Of a stretch of DNA of 25,468 nt, positions 13,622-21,700 are shown piece after piece (position 1 is the stretch's first letter; each line of letters opens with the position of its first letter). The notes under the pieces were generated by a model. That model was not told the DNA's origin, ran no database searches, and worked only from the letters and a program-made list of their open reading frames with translations. Origin of the DNA: a virus; IMG/VR virus record IMGVR_UViG_3300050028_000018, positions 1-25,468 of that record; one strand, 5' to 3'. A program made the position numbers and the translations under genes.

Positions 13622-14080
13622 ATGACAATGGCAATGATACCGGTTTGCAGAAAGTGCGGGAACCCAAAAGATTATGTCATCAAGAGCGGAAAACGCGCGG
13701 GGAAGTATCACACGTATTGCCGAGCGTGTTTATCGGCTCAAGTTGTTGCGTGGCAGCGAAGTAACCCTGAGCGTAGCCTTGAAAGGCAACGGGCATATTG
13801 GCGAGATAATCCAGACCGAAAACTGCGCGCTCAGCTTCGTAGATACGGCGTGGATGAAGTCTGGTACAAAAATAAGCTCGATGCTCAAGGTGGAGTTTGT
13901 GAGATTTGCCACCGCAAAGAGGAAACTGCGCAGTGGGCTCGTCTCAGCGTCGATCACAACCATGAAACTGGTAAAGTTCGAGGCCTTCTCTGCAATACCT
14001 GCAATATGCGCCTCGCTGGCCTAGAAGCACACGAATGGCTTGCATCGGCGATGGCATACTTAACGCAGTATCAACCCTGA
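13622..14080 (+). CDS. HNH endonuclease, endonuclease VII type
   Basis: A 152-residue protein from ATG 13622; a TTG at 13583 is possible but lacks a leader, while AGGACGG lies seven bases before 13622. It has an N-terminal zinc-ribbon-like set (CRKC 9-12, CRAC 33-36), a basic helical middle, and the endonuclease VII core: CEIC (93-96), DHNHETGKVRGLLC (111-124) and CNTC (124-127). The Cys residues would bind zinc and His112/Asn113/His114 would form the beta-beta-alpha-metal active site. This group includes Holliday-junction resolvases and homing-type nucleases. Insertion directly after the capsid gene favours the latter. Confidence 0.85.
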   Translation: MTMAMIPVCRKCGNPKDYVIKSGKRAGKYHTYCRACLSAQVVAWQRSNPERSLERQRAYWRDNPDRKLRAQLRRYGVDEVWYKNKLDAQGGVCEICHRKEETAQWARLSVDHNHETGKVRGLLCNTCNMRLAGLEAHEWLASAMAYLTQYQP

Positions 14081-14095
14081 AAGGACGGTTTCAAG

Positions 14096-14497
14096 ATGGA
14101 AGTTCAGGATTCGCGCACAGTTAGCGGGCATAAGCAGGATGCGCCCAAAGTCGAGATCAACGGGCCGGTGGCCGGGTTCGTTCCCGCATTCGACCGCGTT
14201 CTCATCAAGCGCCTTCCCAAACCCTCTGAGTCGATCAACGGCATCATCCGCCCGGAGATCATGCAGGAGCAGGCCGCCCGCGGCTTTGTCATTGCCGTTG
14301 GCGAAAGTGCGCACCCGCTGCCGCCTGTGGGCGCAGTTGCCAGCTTCAGCAAGTTCGCTGAGGAAAAGCACTTCGACGACGAGGGCGCAGACGAATACGC
14401 GCTCGTGTGGAACGTGGATATTCGCGGGTGGCATTATCTGCCGACTTACGAGTTGCGCACAGATGGAAATATTTACGAGGTGGGTAAAGATGCCTGA
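14096..14497 (+). CDS. GroES-like co-chaperonin (Cpn10 fold)
   Basis: A 133-residue protein whose residues 30-120 follow the Cpn10 pattern: PAFDRVLIKRLPKPSE (compare P-L-x-D-R-V-L-V-K-R), GIIRPE (49-54), ARGFVIAVGE (61-70), a central PPVGAVASFSKFA strand and a final region around EYALVWNVDIRGW. The mobile loop between the first two motifs is short, and an N-terminal extension of about 28 residues and a C-terminal tail are added. The T4 gp31 precedent suggests it could replace host GroES when GroEL folds the capsid protein encoded just upstream. The ribosome leader contains AGGACGG. Confidence 0.75.
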   Translation: MEVQDSRTVSGHKQDAPKVEINGPVAGFVPAFDRVLIKRLPKPSESINGIIRPEIMQEQAARGFVIAVGESAHPLPPVGAVASFSKFAEEKHFDDEGADEYALVWNVDIRGWHYLPTYELRTDGNIYEVGKDA

Positions 14498-14687
14498 AGT
14501 TGATCCTCCCCGTAAAAAATCATTTCGAATTCCTTTCCAAACGACACGCGCTTCGTTCACGGGCGATTTAAGGGATGCGCTGTTGAGCCGCACGCCTATG
14601 TGGGATTGGCGCTGGAGTACAGAAGAGGAAGAATCTAATCCGAAATGGAAGGAAGCTGTAGCGTCTGCGGAGGTAGCGAATGCGTGA
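14490..14687 (+). CDS. Small hypothetical protein (65 aa)
   Basis: ATG 14490 follows GAGGTGGGTAAAG and overlaps the end of the GroES-like gene by 8 bp. The protein has a basic N terminus (PPRKKSFRIPFQTTRASF), a Trp-rich middle (MWDWRWS) and an acidic helical end. No family is recognised. It overlaps the next start by 8 bp. Confidence 0.6.
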   Translation: MPEVDPPRKKSFRIPFQTTRASFTGDLRDALLSRTPMWDWRWSTEEEESNPKWKEAVASAEVANA

Positions 14688-15369
14688 CATCGAGCGCAGA
14701 CGTTGCCCGGACGCTTTCCAGGAACTGCTGACGCGCCATGTCGGCCTGAACCGATACGGCGATCCCAACTTCATCATCGCCTGGGGGCAGAGTTTTTTCT
14801 ACACCGCTGGCGGCATCTGGCCGAAGCCGCACGGTGATGGCTATTTAGGCTACCGCAAGTTGCCGCTGTCCAATTCCAGCTTCAGCGGTCGCGGAATGCC
14901 TTGCTGGATGATTCTCGAATGGCATCCACCCGAGGATTACGGAAGCCCGGCAGCTTACTACTACGACAACCGCGACGAGCTGACAGGGCTACAGACCTTG
15001 GGAGAGTACCCGCACCGGGGCCGCTACGAGGTTGCCTATAAACTCAACTCGCAGGAGTTCCGCGATGGGCAAATGCGCGTTGCAAACTACCATCTTGACG
15101 GCTGGATTCTCGATATGCTGATACCCTGCATCCTCGAAGGCCAAAAGATGGACATGAAGCGGCGCTTGCAGTTTCTGCGCGAAGCGGATGAGCGCGAGGA
15201 AAAGGAAAAGGATCGCAAGATCGACGACGCGATTCATGCTTCAAAGCGCCACCCGCTGCCCTCGCAGGTCGATGACCGCGTGCGGCTGATTCAACGGCAA
15301 ATGAGCGAAATGCTCAAGACTTTCGGGCGCGTTCAGCCCGGATTCAAACAGGGCAGCATCGCTGCTTGA
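14680..15369 (+). CDS. Conserved-looking structural or connector-region protein
   Basis: A 229-residue soluble protein. The first 120 residues are rich in Trp, Tyr and Gly ([20 protein letters not shown] and [20 protein letters not shown]), and the last 80 are strongly helical and charged ([20 protein letters not shown]). There is no recognised domain. It lies between capsid/chaperonin and adaptor genes, so a head or connector role is possible but unproven. Confidence 0.55.
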   Translation: MRDIERRRCPDAFQELLTRHVGLNRYGDPNFIIAWGQSFFYTAGGIWPKPHGDGYLGYRKLPLSNSSFSGRGMPCWMILEWHPPEDYGSPAAYYYDNRDELTGLQTLGEYPHRGRYEVAYKLNSQEFRDGQMRVANYHLDGWILDMLIPCILEGQKMDMKRRLQFLREADEREEKEKDRKIDDAIHASKRHPLPSQVDDRVRLIQRQMSEMLKTFGRVQPGFKQGSIAA

Positions 15370-15380
15370 GGAGGACGGAT

Positions 15381-15623
15381 ATGGCAAATTTTCGCAAAAA
15401 GCCAGTTGAGATTGAGGCTGTGCAATGGACAGGTAAAAACGCGCCTGACGTGCTTGCGTTTGTCGGCACAACAGGCCGGATGGCCCCGGATGGTTCGTTG
15501 TTTATCGATACCCTTGAAGGGGTGATGCGCGCGAGTGTCGACGATTGGATCATCAACGGCGTGAAGGGCGAATTCTATCCCTGCAAGCCGGACATTTTCA
15601 CTGCAACATACGACGCAGCTTAG
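15381..15623 (+). CDS. Small phage protein with PVEIEAVQW motif
   Basis: An 80-residue protein from ATG 15381, which has GAGGAGG (15368-15374) upstream; the earlier in-frame ATG at 15366 overlaps the previous gene and would place this site inside the coding region. The N-terminal [15 protein letters not shown] and the C-terminal [20 protein letters not shown] are hallmarks of a very widespread small phage protein family of unknown function. Confidence 0.75.
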   Translation: MANFRKKPVEIEAVQWTGKNAPDVLAFVGTTGRMAPDGSLFIDTLEGVMRASVDDWIINGVKGEFYPCKPDIFTATYDAA

Positions 15624-15637
15624 GAAAGGACGGAACC

Positions 15638-16516
15638 ATGGCAACGCAGACAATCATTCCAGGATCACGAACCACAGCAGGCGTAATCAAGGACGGACCC
15701 GGAGCGCATGAGAAATCCATCTATCTCGACCCCGACCAGATGCGCAAGGGAGAGTACACGGTATACCTGCACTCGATCTCGAAGCGTAGTTTCGAGCAGC
15801 CGCACCCGATCTACCGCAACGTGGTCATTCCGGCATGTCCCAAGGACAAGCGCTACATCACCTTCATGCGCATCACGCACCCAGTGCAGATTGCGACGGT
15901 GGACCCGGACAACGTGAGCGGGCCGCTGAAGTGGTTCTTTGAGAACGCCAAGCGCGCCGCGCTCTGCGTCTGTAATCCCAGCTACGTCGGAAACGACTTG
16001 GCGGCACAGGACAAGGAAATCGCGAACGAGTACCAGATTGCATCCAGAGAGAGTAACCTTACGCAGCAGGGTATTTTTGCCTCGCTGAACGAGGTTCCGA
16101 CCGAAGAGGAGCTGAAAAAGGCCGAGGGGCGGCGCACGGCCTATTACAAGCGCATCTTTGAGGAAATGAACGGGCTTTTCCGCTCAGACCCAAAGGTGGC
16201 GCAGGAGAGGCTTGGAATTGACCATCACCTGGCTGCGGAGATGTTCGCCATTGATGTGGACTGGCACAAGCTCACCACGCCCAAGGTTGAGTGCCCGAAC
16301 TGTGGCGAGAAAATCAAAGAGGGCATCGCCTTCCATTATTCGAACGGTAACCGCTGTGTGCTCAATTGGAATCGGGCATGGCTCGCCGGAGCGGTGAAGA
16401 AAGAAGATGTTCCTGATACTTTCCGCTGGTGGGAAGACGCTGAACCGAAGTCTGCCGGAGTTGAATCCGCAGCAGAGCCGGTGCGGCGCGGTCCCGGTCG
16501 TCACGCAGCGGAATAA
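15638..16516 (+). CDS. Hypothetical protein with CxxC motif
   Basis: A 292-residue protein from ATG 15638 preceded by AAAGGACGG; a frame opening at 15545 lies inside the previous gene. It has a beta-rich N-terminal half (YTVYLHSISKRSFEQPHPIY), a charged helical middle (TEEELKKAEGRRTAYYKRIF) and a C-terminal ECPNCGEKIKEG motif with a further Cys (RCVLNW), suggesting a small zinc knuckle. The tail is basic, low-complexity (RRGPGRHAAE). Its place in the head-to-tail region suggests a virion component. No family name is given. Confidence 0.6.
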   Translation: MATQTIIPGSRTTAGVIKDGPGAHEKSIYLDPDQMRKGEYTVYLHSISKRSFEQPHPIYRNVVIPACPKDKRYITFMRITHPVQIATVDPDNVSGPLKWFFENAKRAALCVCNPSYVGNDLAAQDKEIANEYQIASRESNLTQQGIFASLNEVPTEEELKKAEGRRTAYYKRIFEEMNGLFRSDPKVAQERLGIDHHLAAEMFAIDVDWHKLTTPKVECPNCGEKIKEGIAFHYSNGNRCVLNWNRAWLAGAVKKEDVPDTFRWWEDAEPKSAGVESAAEPVRRGPGRHAAE

Positions 16517-16597
16517 AGTTCTGGGGCGAGAGAATTCCCGCCGCGTCCGTCCCGCTTTAGGTTTACTCGGACCCCAGATTCAACAGGAGTTGCGCAC

Positions 16598-17440
16598 ATG
16601 CCGACTGTCGTAGTTGACGTAACTAGCTTTCCGAATGTCCAGACGATCACTAATCTGGTGCGCTCGGACATACGCGATGACATGCAGGGCGCGACAGACA
16701 CTATCGGCGAAGGCCAGATACTCGTCGATAACCTCGCGACCAGCGTCACCATGGCTAATTTCTTCAACTCGGCCGTGCGTGAAATCTGCCGCAAACTGCG
16801 CATCGTAGGCGCGCCGATGCTGATCGCCGACAACTACATCCTGAAGAACATCCCGCCGATGAACGGACCGCTGGGCTTCCAGGTGGCTGATCCATCTGTG
16901 CAGGTGATGATCGGCTTCAACGGCTACTACGATGGCACGCAGTGGAATAATGGCGCAGGGAACTCCTGGCAGCTTCCGCAAGGCTGCTATCAGGTGCTGC
17001 GCTGCTGGGAGCGGCAGACGGCCAGCCAGAACAACTTTTGTGACATGGGAGAACCGGCGAACGGCTTGGCAGGTGTTTACCAAACATGCGGATTCGGTCG
17101 CTGGGAGTGGCGCCAGAATATGGTTGTGCTGCCCGGATCGCTCGATTACCGCGACCTGCGCCTACGCTACAAGATGATTCTGAACGCAATGTTCGTCGCC
17201 AACGCGAACCCGGCAACGACCTACCTGCCTATCATGGGATGCGAAGAGGCGGTCGCGCGGATCATCGACCGGCTATATGCAGCGCGGCAGGGAGGTGCAG
17301 TCTGGGAGATGCGCAAGGCTGAGGCCGATTCCGCAATATGGGACTTGCTGAACGAGGAAGTGCAGCACAAACAGGGCCAGAATTACCAGACGCTTGCTTA
17401 CGGCTCAGAAGCGCCGCCAGTGATAAACGGCGGATATTGA
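16598..17440 (+). CDS. Head-tail adaptor protein (SU10 adaptor-like)
   Basis: A 280-residue protein with an AGGAG site before ATG 16598. The N-terminal part (ITNLVRSDIRDDMQGATDTI, then FFNSAVREICRKLRIVGAP) and the long C-terminal helix (MRKAEADSAIWDLLNEEVQH) resemble adaptor proteins that bind the portal from below in short-tailed phages such as SU10. It would link portal and tail hub. Order after capsid and before the large tail proteins agrees. The family call is from pattern memory and is moderately sure. Confidence 0.6.
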   Translation: MPTVVVDVTSFPNVQTITNLVRSDIRDDMQGATDTIGEGQILVDNLATSVTMANFFNSAVREICRKLRIVGAPMLIADNYILKNIPPMNGPLGFQVADPSVQVMIGFNGYYDGTQWNNGAGNSWQLPQGCYQVLRCWERQTASQNNFCDMGEPANGLAGVYQTCGFGRWEWRQNMVVLPGSLDYRDLRLRYKMILNAMFVANANPATTYLPIMGCEEAVARIIDRLYAARQGGAVWEMRKAEADSAIWDLLNEEVQHKQGQNYQTLAYGSEAPPVINGGY

Positions 17441-17457
17441 TTGTAAAAGTGTGCGAA

Positions 17458-17479
17458 TTTTATTCCACTTTTATTCCAC
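17458..17479. repeat. Tandem 11-bp repeat TTTTATTCCAC
   Basis: Two exact, adjacent copies of TTTTATTCCAC (17458-17468 and 17469-17479) lie in the 67-bp gap before the next gene. On the other strand they read GTGGAATAAAA twice. The 11-bp period is one helical turn. AT-rich compared with its surroundings; it could be a protein site or UP-like promoter element. Confidence 0.85.
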
Positions 17480-17507
17480 GCACCATCAACCATGAGAGGA
17501 CGGAAAT

Positions 17508-17801
17508 ATGAATCCCTTGTTGGATGAAGTAATCGCACAAGAAAAAGCAGCCTACGAAAAGATGGGAGCGCAGCAGGCCAATTGCGGGCAAGTTGCAGAT
17601 CTTAGAAATACGCGCGAGACACAGTCAACACCCAGACAGAATCACTGTCGCCGCCCGTCACTGCGCGAAGAGGCTGAAAAGAATGTCGGATATCACCGTG
17701 AGCAGGCAGAAAAGCACGATCAAGCAGCGGCCTTCTTCCGCGAAAACCCAGCTTTCGATGAGTTCATCAGGCTTATCCGCTCTGGAGCGATCCAGGTTTA
17801 G
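17508..17801 (+). CDS. Small charged hypothetical protein (97 aa)
   Basis: ATG 17508 follows GAGAGGACGGAAAT. The product is hydrophilic and mostly helical (MNPLLDEVIAQEKAAYEKMG, later REEAEKNVGYHREQAEKHDQ and ENPAFDEFIRLIRSGAIQV). The C-terminal pattern (AAAFFRENPAFDEFIRLIRSG) recalls small phage proteins of unknown role encoded beside structural genes. It is separated from both neighbours by short gaps, unlike the coupled genes elsewhere. Confidence 0.6.
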   Translation: MNPLLDEVIAQEKAAYEKMGAQQANCGQVADLRNTRETQSTPRQNHCRRPSLREEAEKNVGYHREQAEKHDQAAAFFRENPAFDEFIRLIRSGAIQV

Positions 17802-17859
17802 TCCACGGTGCGAGAAGCGCCCTAACCAAGCAGCACGTTGCCGAGGAGGCAGCATCAAC

Positions 17860-18777
17860 ATGGCAAATCAACTTTTTGTAGACCCGTATCCTTTCGGGGG
17901 AATTGATTTCACGCAAGCCAGCGAGATCATCAGCGGATCGATTGTCTTTGCTGGATCGTTTGCCTCCACTGGAGAGCCAGTCAACTTCGCCAACATGGTA
18001 ACCGGAATTGGGTTCAACGAAAAAAACTTCGTTGGCAACGGCCCCACGCTGAACACTGGCAGCGCACTTGTGACTGCCTTTGCGGCATCGGCTGGAATCG
18101 TCACTGCAACTGCCGCGAATAACTTTCCGGTGGGCGCGAAAATCACATTCCTTGGAAATACTTCCGTATTGGGATTGCTGCTAAACGGAACAACCGCAAC
18201 AGTGCTCACTTCGAGCGCGACACAGTTCACGTTTGCAAGCTCTGCGACTGGAACGGGAACCAGCGAAGTTGGCCTAGCCGTCAACATCTCGCAGGGGTAT
18301 GTCTTGCCGAACGTGGCTCCGGCAATCAACCAAACCTCGACTATCACCGCGCTTTCGGCATCTGGCGGCGTTGTCACCGTCACGGCGGCAAACAACTACC
18401 TCCCAGGCGCAACGATCACCCAATTTAGTGGATTTACTGCGGGTCTCGGCCTTGCGCTTCAGAACGCTCTGGCGGCCGGCACAGTCTTTACCGTATTGCA
18501 ATCGACTGGATCAGCGTTTACGTTCCTCTCTACTGCAACCGGATCCACGGGGACCGGATATTGCATTGGGTTCAACTGCGCACAGCCTTACCTTGTAGAC
18601 ATTTGGTCTGAGTCGGGAAGCGGCTATCTGTACGCCTATGTGCAGCAGACGGGCGTTGTCTATGTGCAGCAGAGCGCGACCAGTGGTAGTCCTCATGGGA
18701 ACATCTCCGCAGGCGCATACCCTGCAGGCGTGCTTTCCGATGTGGTGAACTTCACGCTGTCCTTCCAGAAAGGCTAA
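17860..18777 (+). CDS. Beta-rich virion protein with internal duplication
   Basis: A 305-residue protein from ATG 17860, fixed by GAGGAGG (17843-17849); longer in-frame starts lie inside the previous gene. It is rich in Gly, Ala, Thr, Ser and Val with almost no charged residues in the middle. Two related blocks are visible at about 69-143 and 159-237, both running from an A-x-S-A-x-G-V-T-x-T-AANN motif to a FTF-x-S-x-ATG motif. This is typical of secreted or virion beta-sandwich proteins. A tail or decoration role is inferred. It ends 3 bp before the next gene. Confidence 0.6.
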   Translation: MANQLFVDPYPFGGIDFTQASEIISGSIVFAGSFASTGEPVNFANMVTGIGFNEKNFVGNGPTLNTGSALVTAFAASAGIVTATAANNFPVGAKITFLGNTSVLGLLLNGTTATVLTSSATQFTFASSATGTGTSEVGLAVNISQGYVLPNVAPAINQTSTITALSASGGVVTVTAANNYLPGATITQFSGFTAGLGLALQNALAAGTVFTVLQSTGSAFTFLSTATGSTGTGYCIGFNCAQPYLVDIWSESGSGYLYAYVQQTGVVYVQQSATSGSPHGNISAGAYPAGVLSDVVNFTLSFQKG

Positions 18778-18780
18778 CTG

Positions 18781-21700
18781 ATGCCCGGTCAGCCGGTCGT
18801 ACTTGATTCATTCGGAGGACTTGTCACGACGACGCGCCCGGAGGATTCACCCGAGGGCGCATCGCCGCGCAATAATGACGTTGATTTTATCGTTGGACGC
18901 TTTATCCAGCGGCCAGGCTGCCAGAGCGTCTATACGCTTGCGCAGGCGCAATATGGTCCAAATGGCGGGGCATCTGCGACAGTTATTGATACTATCCTGA
19001 GTTCTTGGGTGAATCCAGCAAACATCCTGCTCGACAATGAGACTTACGCCACTACTACGCTTGCTGGTCCCTCTGCTGCTAACTACGCGGTTCAGTCCAT
19101 GGCGATCACAACGGGAGGATACTACACACCCAGCGAAACACCTGTAGCCGAGTTGAGCGGCTTTGGAGCGGGCGCGATATTCAGTTTTTCCGTAGGAACC
19201 ATTACGCCAGCCGTGGGCGATCCCTACAATACGGTTACCGGCGTGACTGTCTTGACGGGCGGCATTTATACGGGCCCGGTCGCAATCAATTTTTCTGGAG
19301 CATCTGCTGGTAACAATGCTGCGGTCTCTGTCACGATGCAGCCTTTGGCATCAACCCTTGCGCTATCCAACATTCTTCAGGTGACGGGATTCTCGCTGCC
19401 GATTACGGCCACCTATCAGATCAACGGTATCGGCGTAAATGTGCGTGGGTTCGCTCCTTCCGGCGCAACGGTCTTCGCGCAACTGCTCAAGGCCGGCGTT
19501 CCCGTCGGAGACGTAGAAAGCCTTGCGCTGCCTGCGACAAATGGATATGTTGCACTGGGAAGTCCGATTGATCTATGGCTTACAACGTGGCTGAACACCG
19601 ACACCGACTCGCCGGGGTTCGGCGTGAATCTTTGGGTTGGATCAGAATCAGCATCGACAGTTTCGCTAGATTATGTCGAAATTGTCGTTTATGGCAAACC
19701 GAAGAGCGCGAACTTCAACGGGATTGGATCGGTCAACCTGAATCAGACAGACCAGACCACACTCACGATCGATGCCAACGGCCTGACATGGAAAGAGGAT
19801 GCAAGCAACAATCCAGGGATTCTCTATCTTGAGACTGGCATCCCGGATGTAATGGTGGACAGTTTCCTGAAGGCTATCGACGCTAACGGCGTAGCCTTTA
19901 TGGCTTATTCAGACCTCACGCAGGGTACCTCGCAGCCGATGCAGTACAACGGCGCATGGTGCGACCGCATTACGCAGGTAGGCCCCGGTGTAGCTCCGAA
20001 CTTCACGCCCCAGCAAACATCAACGAATAGTTTCGCGGTTACCCTCATCAAGCAACCCGCGCAAATGTCTGACCCAGCCGACTATGGGCACATCAACGTG
20101 CTACAGCAGAGCGCCGGTCCATCCAGCACCGCTCCAGGGAACACGGTGACGGTTTTCTATGCGAATTCGCAGTATTATCCGCTAGACTCTGACTTGGTGG
20201 ATGCCTACAACTCAGGGAATCCAGTCTATGTTTACGTTTCAGGGACGAGCCTCGCGGCGGCTAACGGAACATTTCTTGTAACAGGAATTGGCAATTCGAT
20301 TCCACCTGGGGGTGCCTATTACCGCTGGTACTTCACATTTCAGGTTGCAAGCACGGCCTATCAGCAGTTTGGCGGACCGGATGATTCGCCGGGTTACTAC
20401 CAGCGCACGCTAGCGACGATGATTGTCGCAACGCCCGTCCCTGGATTGACGGTCGGCAACCAAGTCACCATCTCCGGAAACTCGAACAGCAACTACAACG
20501 CGCAGTGGACTATCACGCAGGCGCTCAATTCCGGAGCATCGCGGATCACTGCTACGTCGGTTACCGGAGGCGTGGCGACTTACCAGTATTCCTTGCAGAG
20601 TGGGCAGCCGCCTGTGGCTGGCGAACTGGTGACGGTGACGAACACCACGAACGCCCTCGGTGCGCTGAATGTGACTCAGGCGACAATCGCCTCATCCACG
20701 GCCTACGGCGGCACAGTGAACACCACTGGCACCGCTGTAACCTTGGTCAGCGGGAATGATTTCTCTTCGCTGACGAACGGCCAAGCGATCACCATCAATA
20801 GCGTAGGCTACACGATTTCAACGGTGAACAGCCCGACGAGCATCACGCTATCATCAAGCGCGGGAACGCTATCCGGGGCGGTTTACACTGCGGGAACCCT
20901 AAACGTGGGCAGTTTTACCGTGCTAGTTCCGATTACCGCAACCTACGGTTCTACTCCGGAGCCGACCAACGCCAGCGCAACGACGGCGGGAACTGTCTTT
21001 ACGTTCGATCCAGGGGCGCTGGTAGTTGGCACCTCGACAAACCCGATTTACGGCAGCGGTCACGGCGGCTCCTTTATCTTCGTCAGTGCGGCCAGCCAAG
21101 TTATCACGTCTGGCGTGAGACAAGGCAGCGTGTTCTTCATCACCCGCAATGGGGCGGTGACGCGGCCAGCTCCCCCTGTTCAGTTCACTGTGCCAGAGAA
21201 CTGCGGCGCGATCATTGCGAATCAGGTTCCAATCGGGCCGGAAAACGTTGTGGCACGCGGGATCACGTTCACGGAAAGCGGACAGAATCAGGTGGCTGGC
21301 GCTAACTTCTACTATTACGACACGGCGCAGACCTACTATGTAAATGGCATCAAGTATACGTCTGACGCGCTGATTATCCCGGACAACACAAGCACTAGCG
21401 CGACATTTTCATTTTCAGATGCGGTGCTTTTCGCGAGCGATGAGATCGACATTCCCGGAAACGATTACTTCAACCTGATCGAACTTGGAAATCCTGCCTG
21501 GATTTTCCAATATGCGAACCGGATGCTTTACGGCCTCTGTCAGACGAAGATTCAGAATTTTCTGAACATGAGCTTCGATGGGGGATACCTGCCTACTGGA
21601 TCTTCGGCGCTTCCAATGCCGACGGGATGGAACGCTCCATCCACCAACCCAAGCATGGGGTTAGTGCAATCGCTGGACTTCGGAAACGCATTCCAAATCG

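Noticed and set aside
12605-13711. 368-residue minus-strand frame opposite the capsid gene
   Set aside because: It lies antisense to the capsid gene and has shadow-like composition and no leader.
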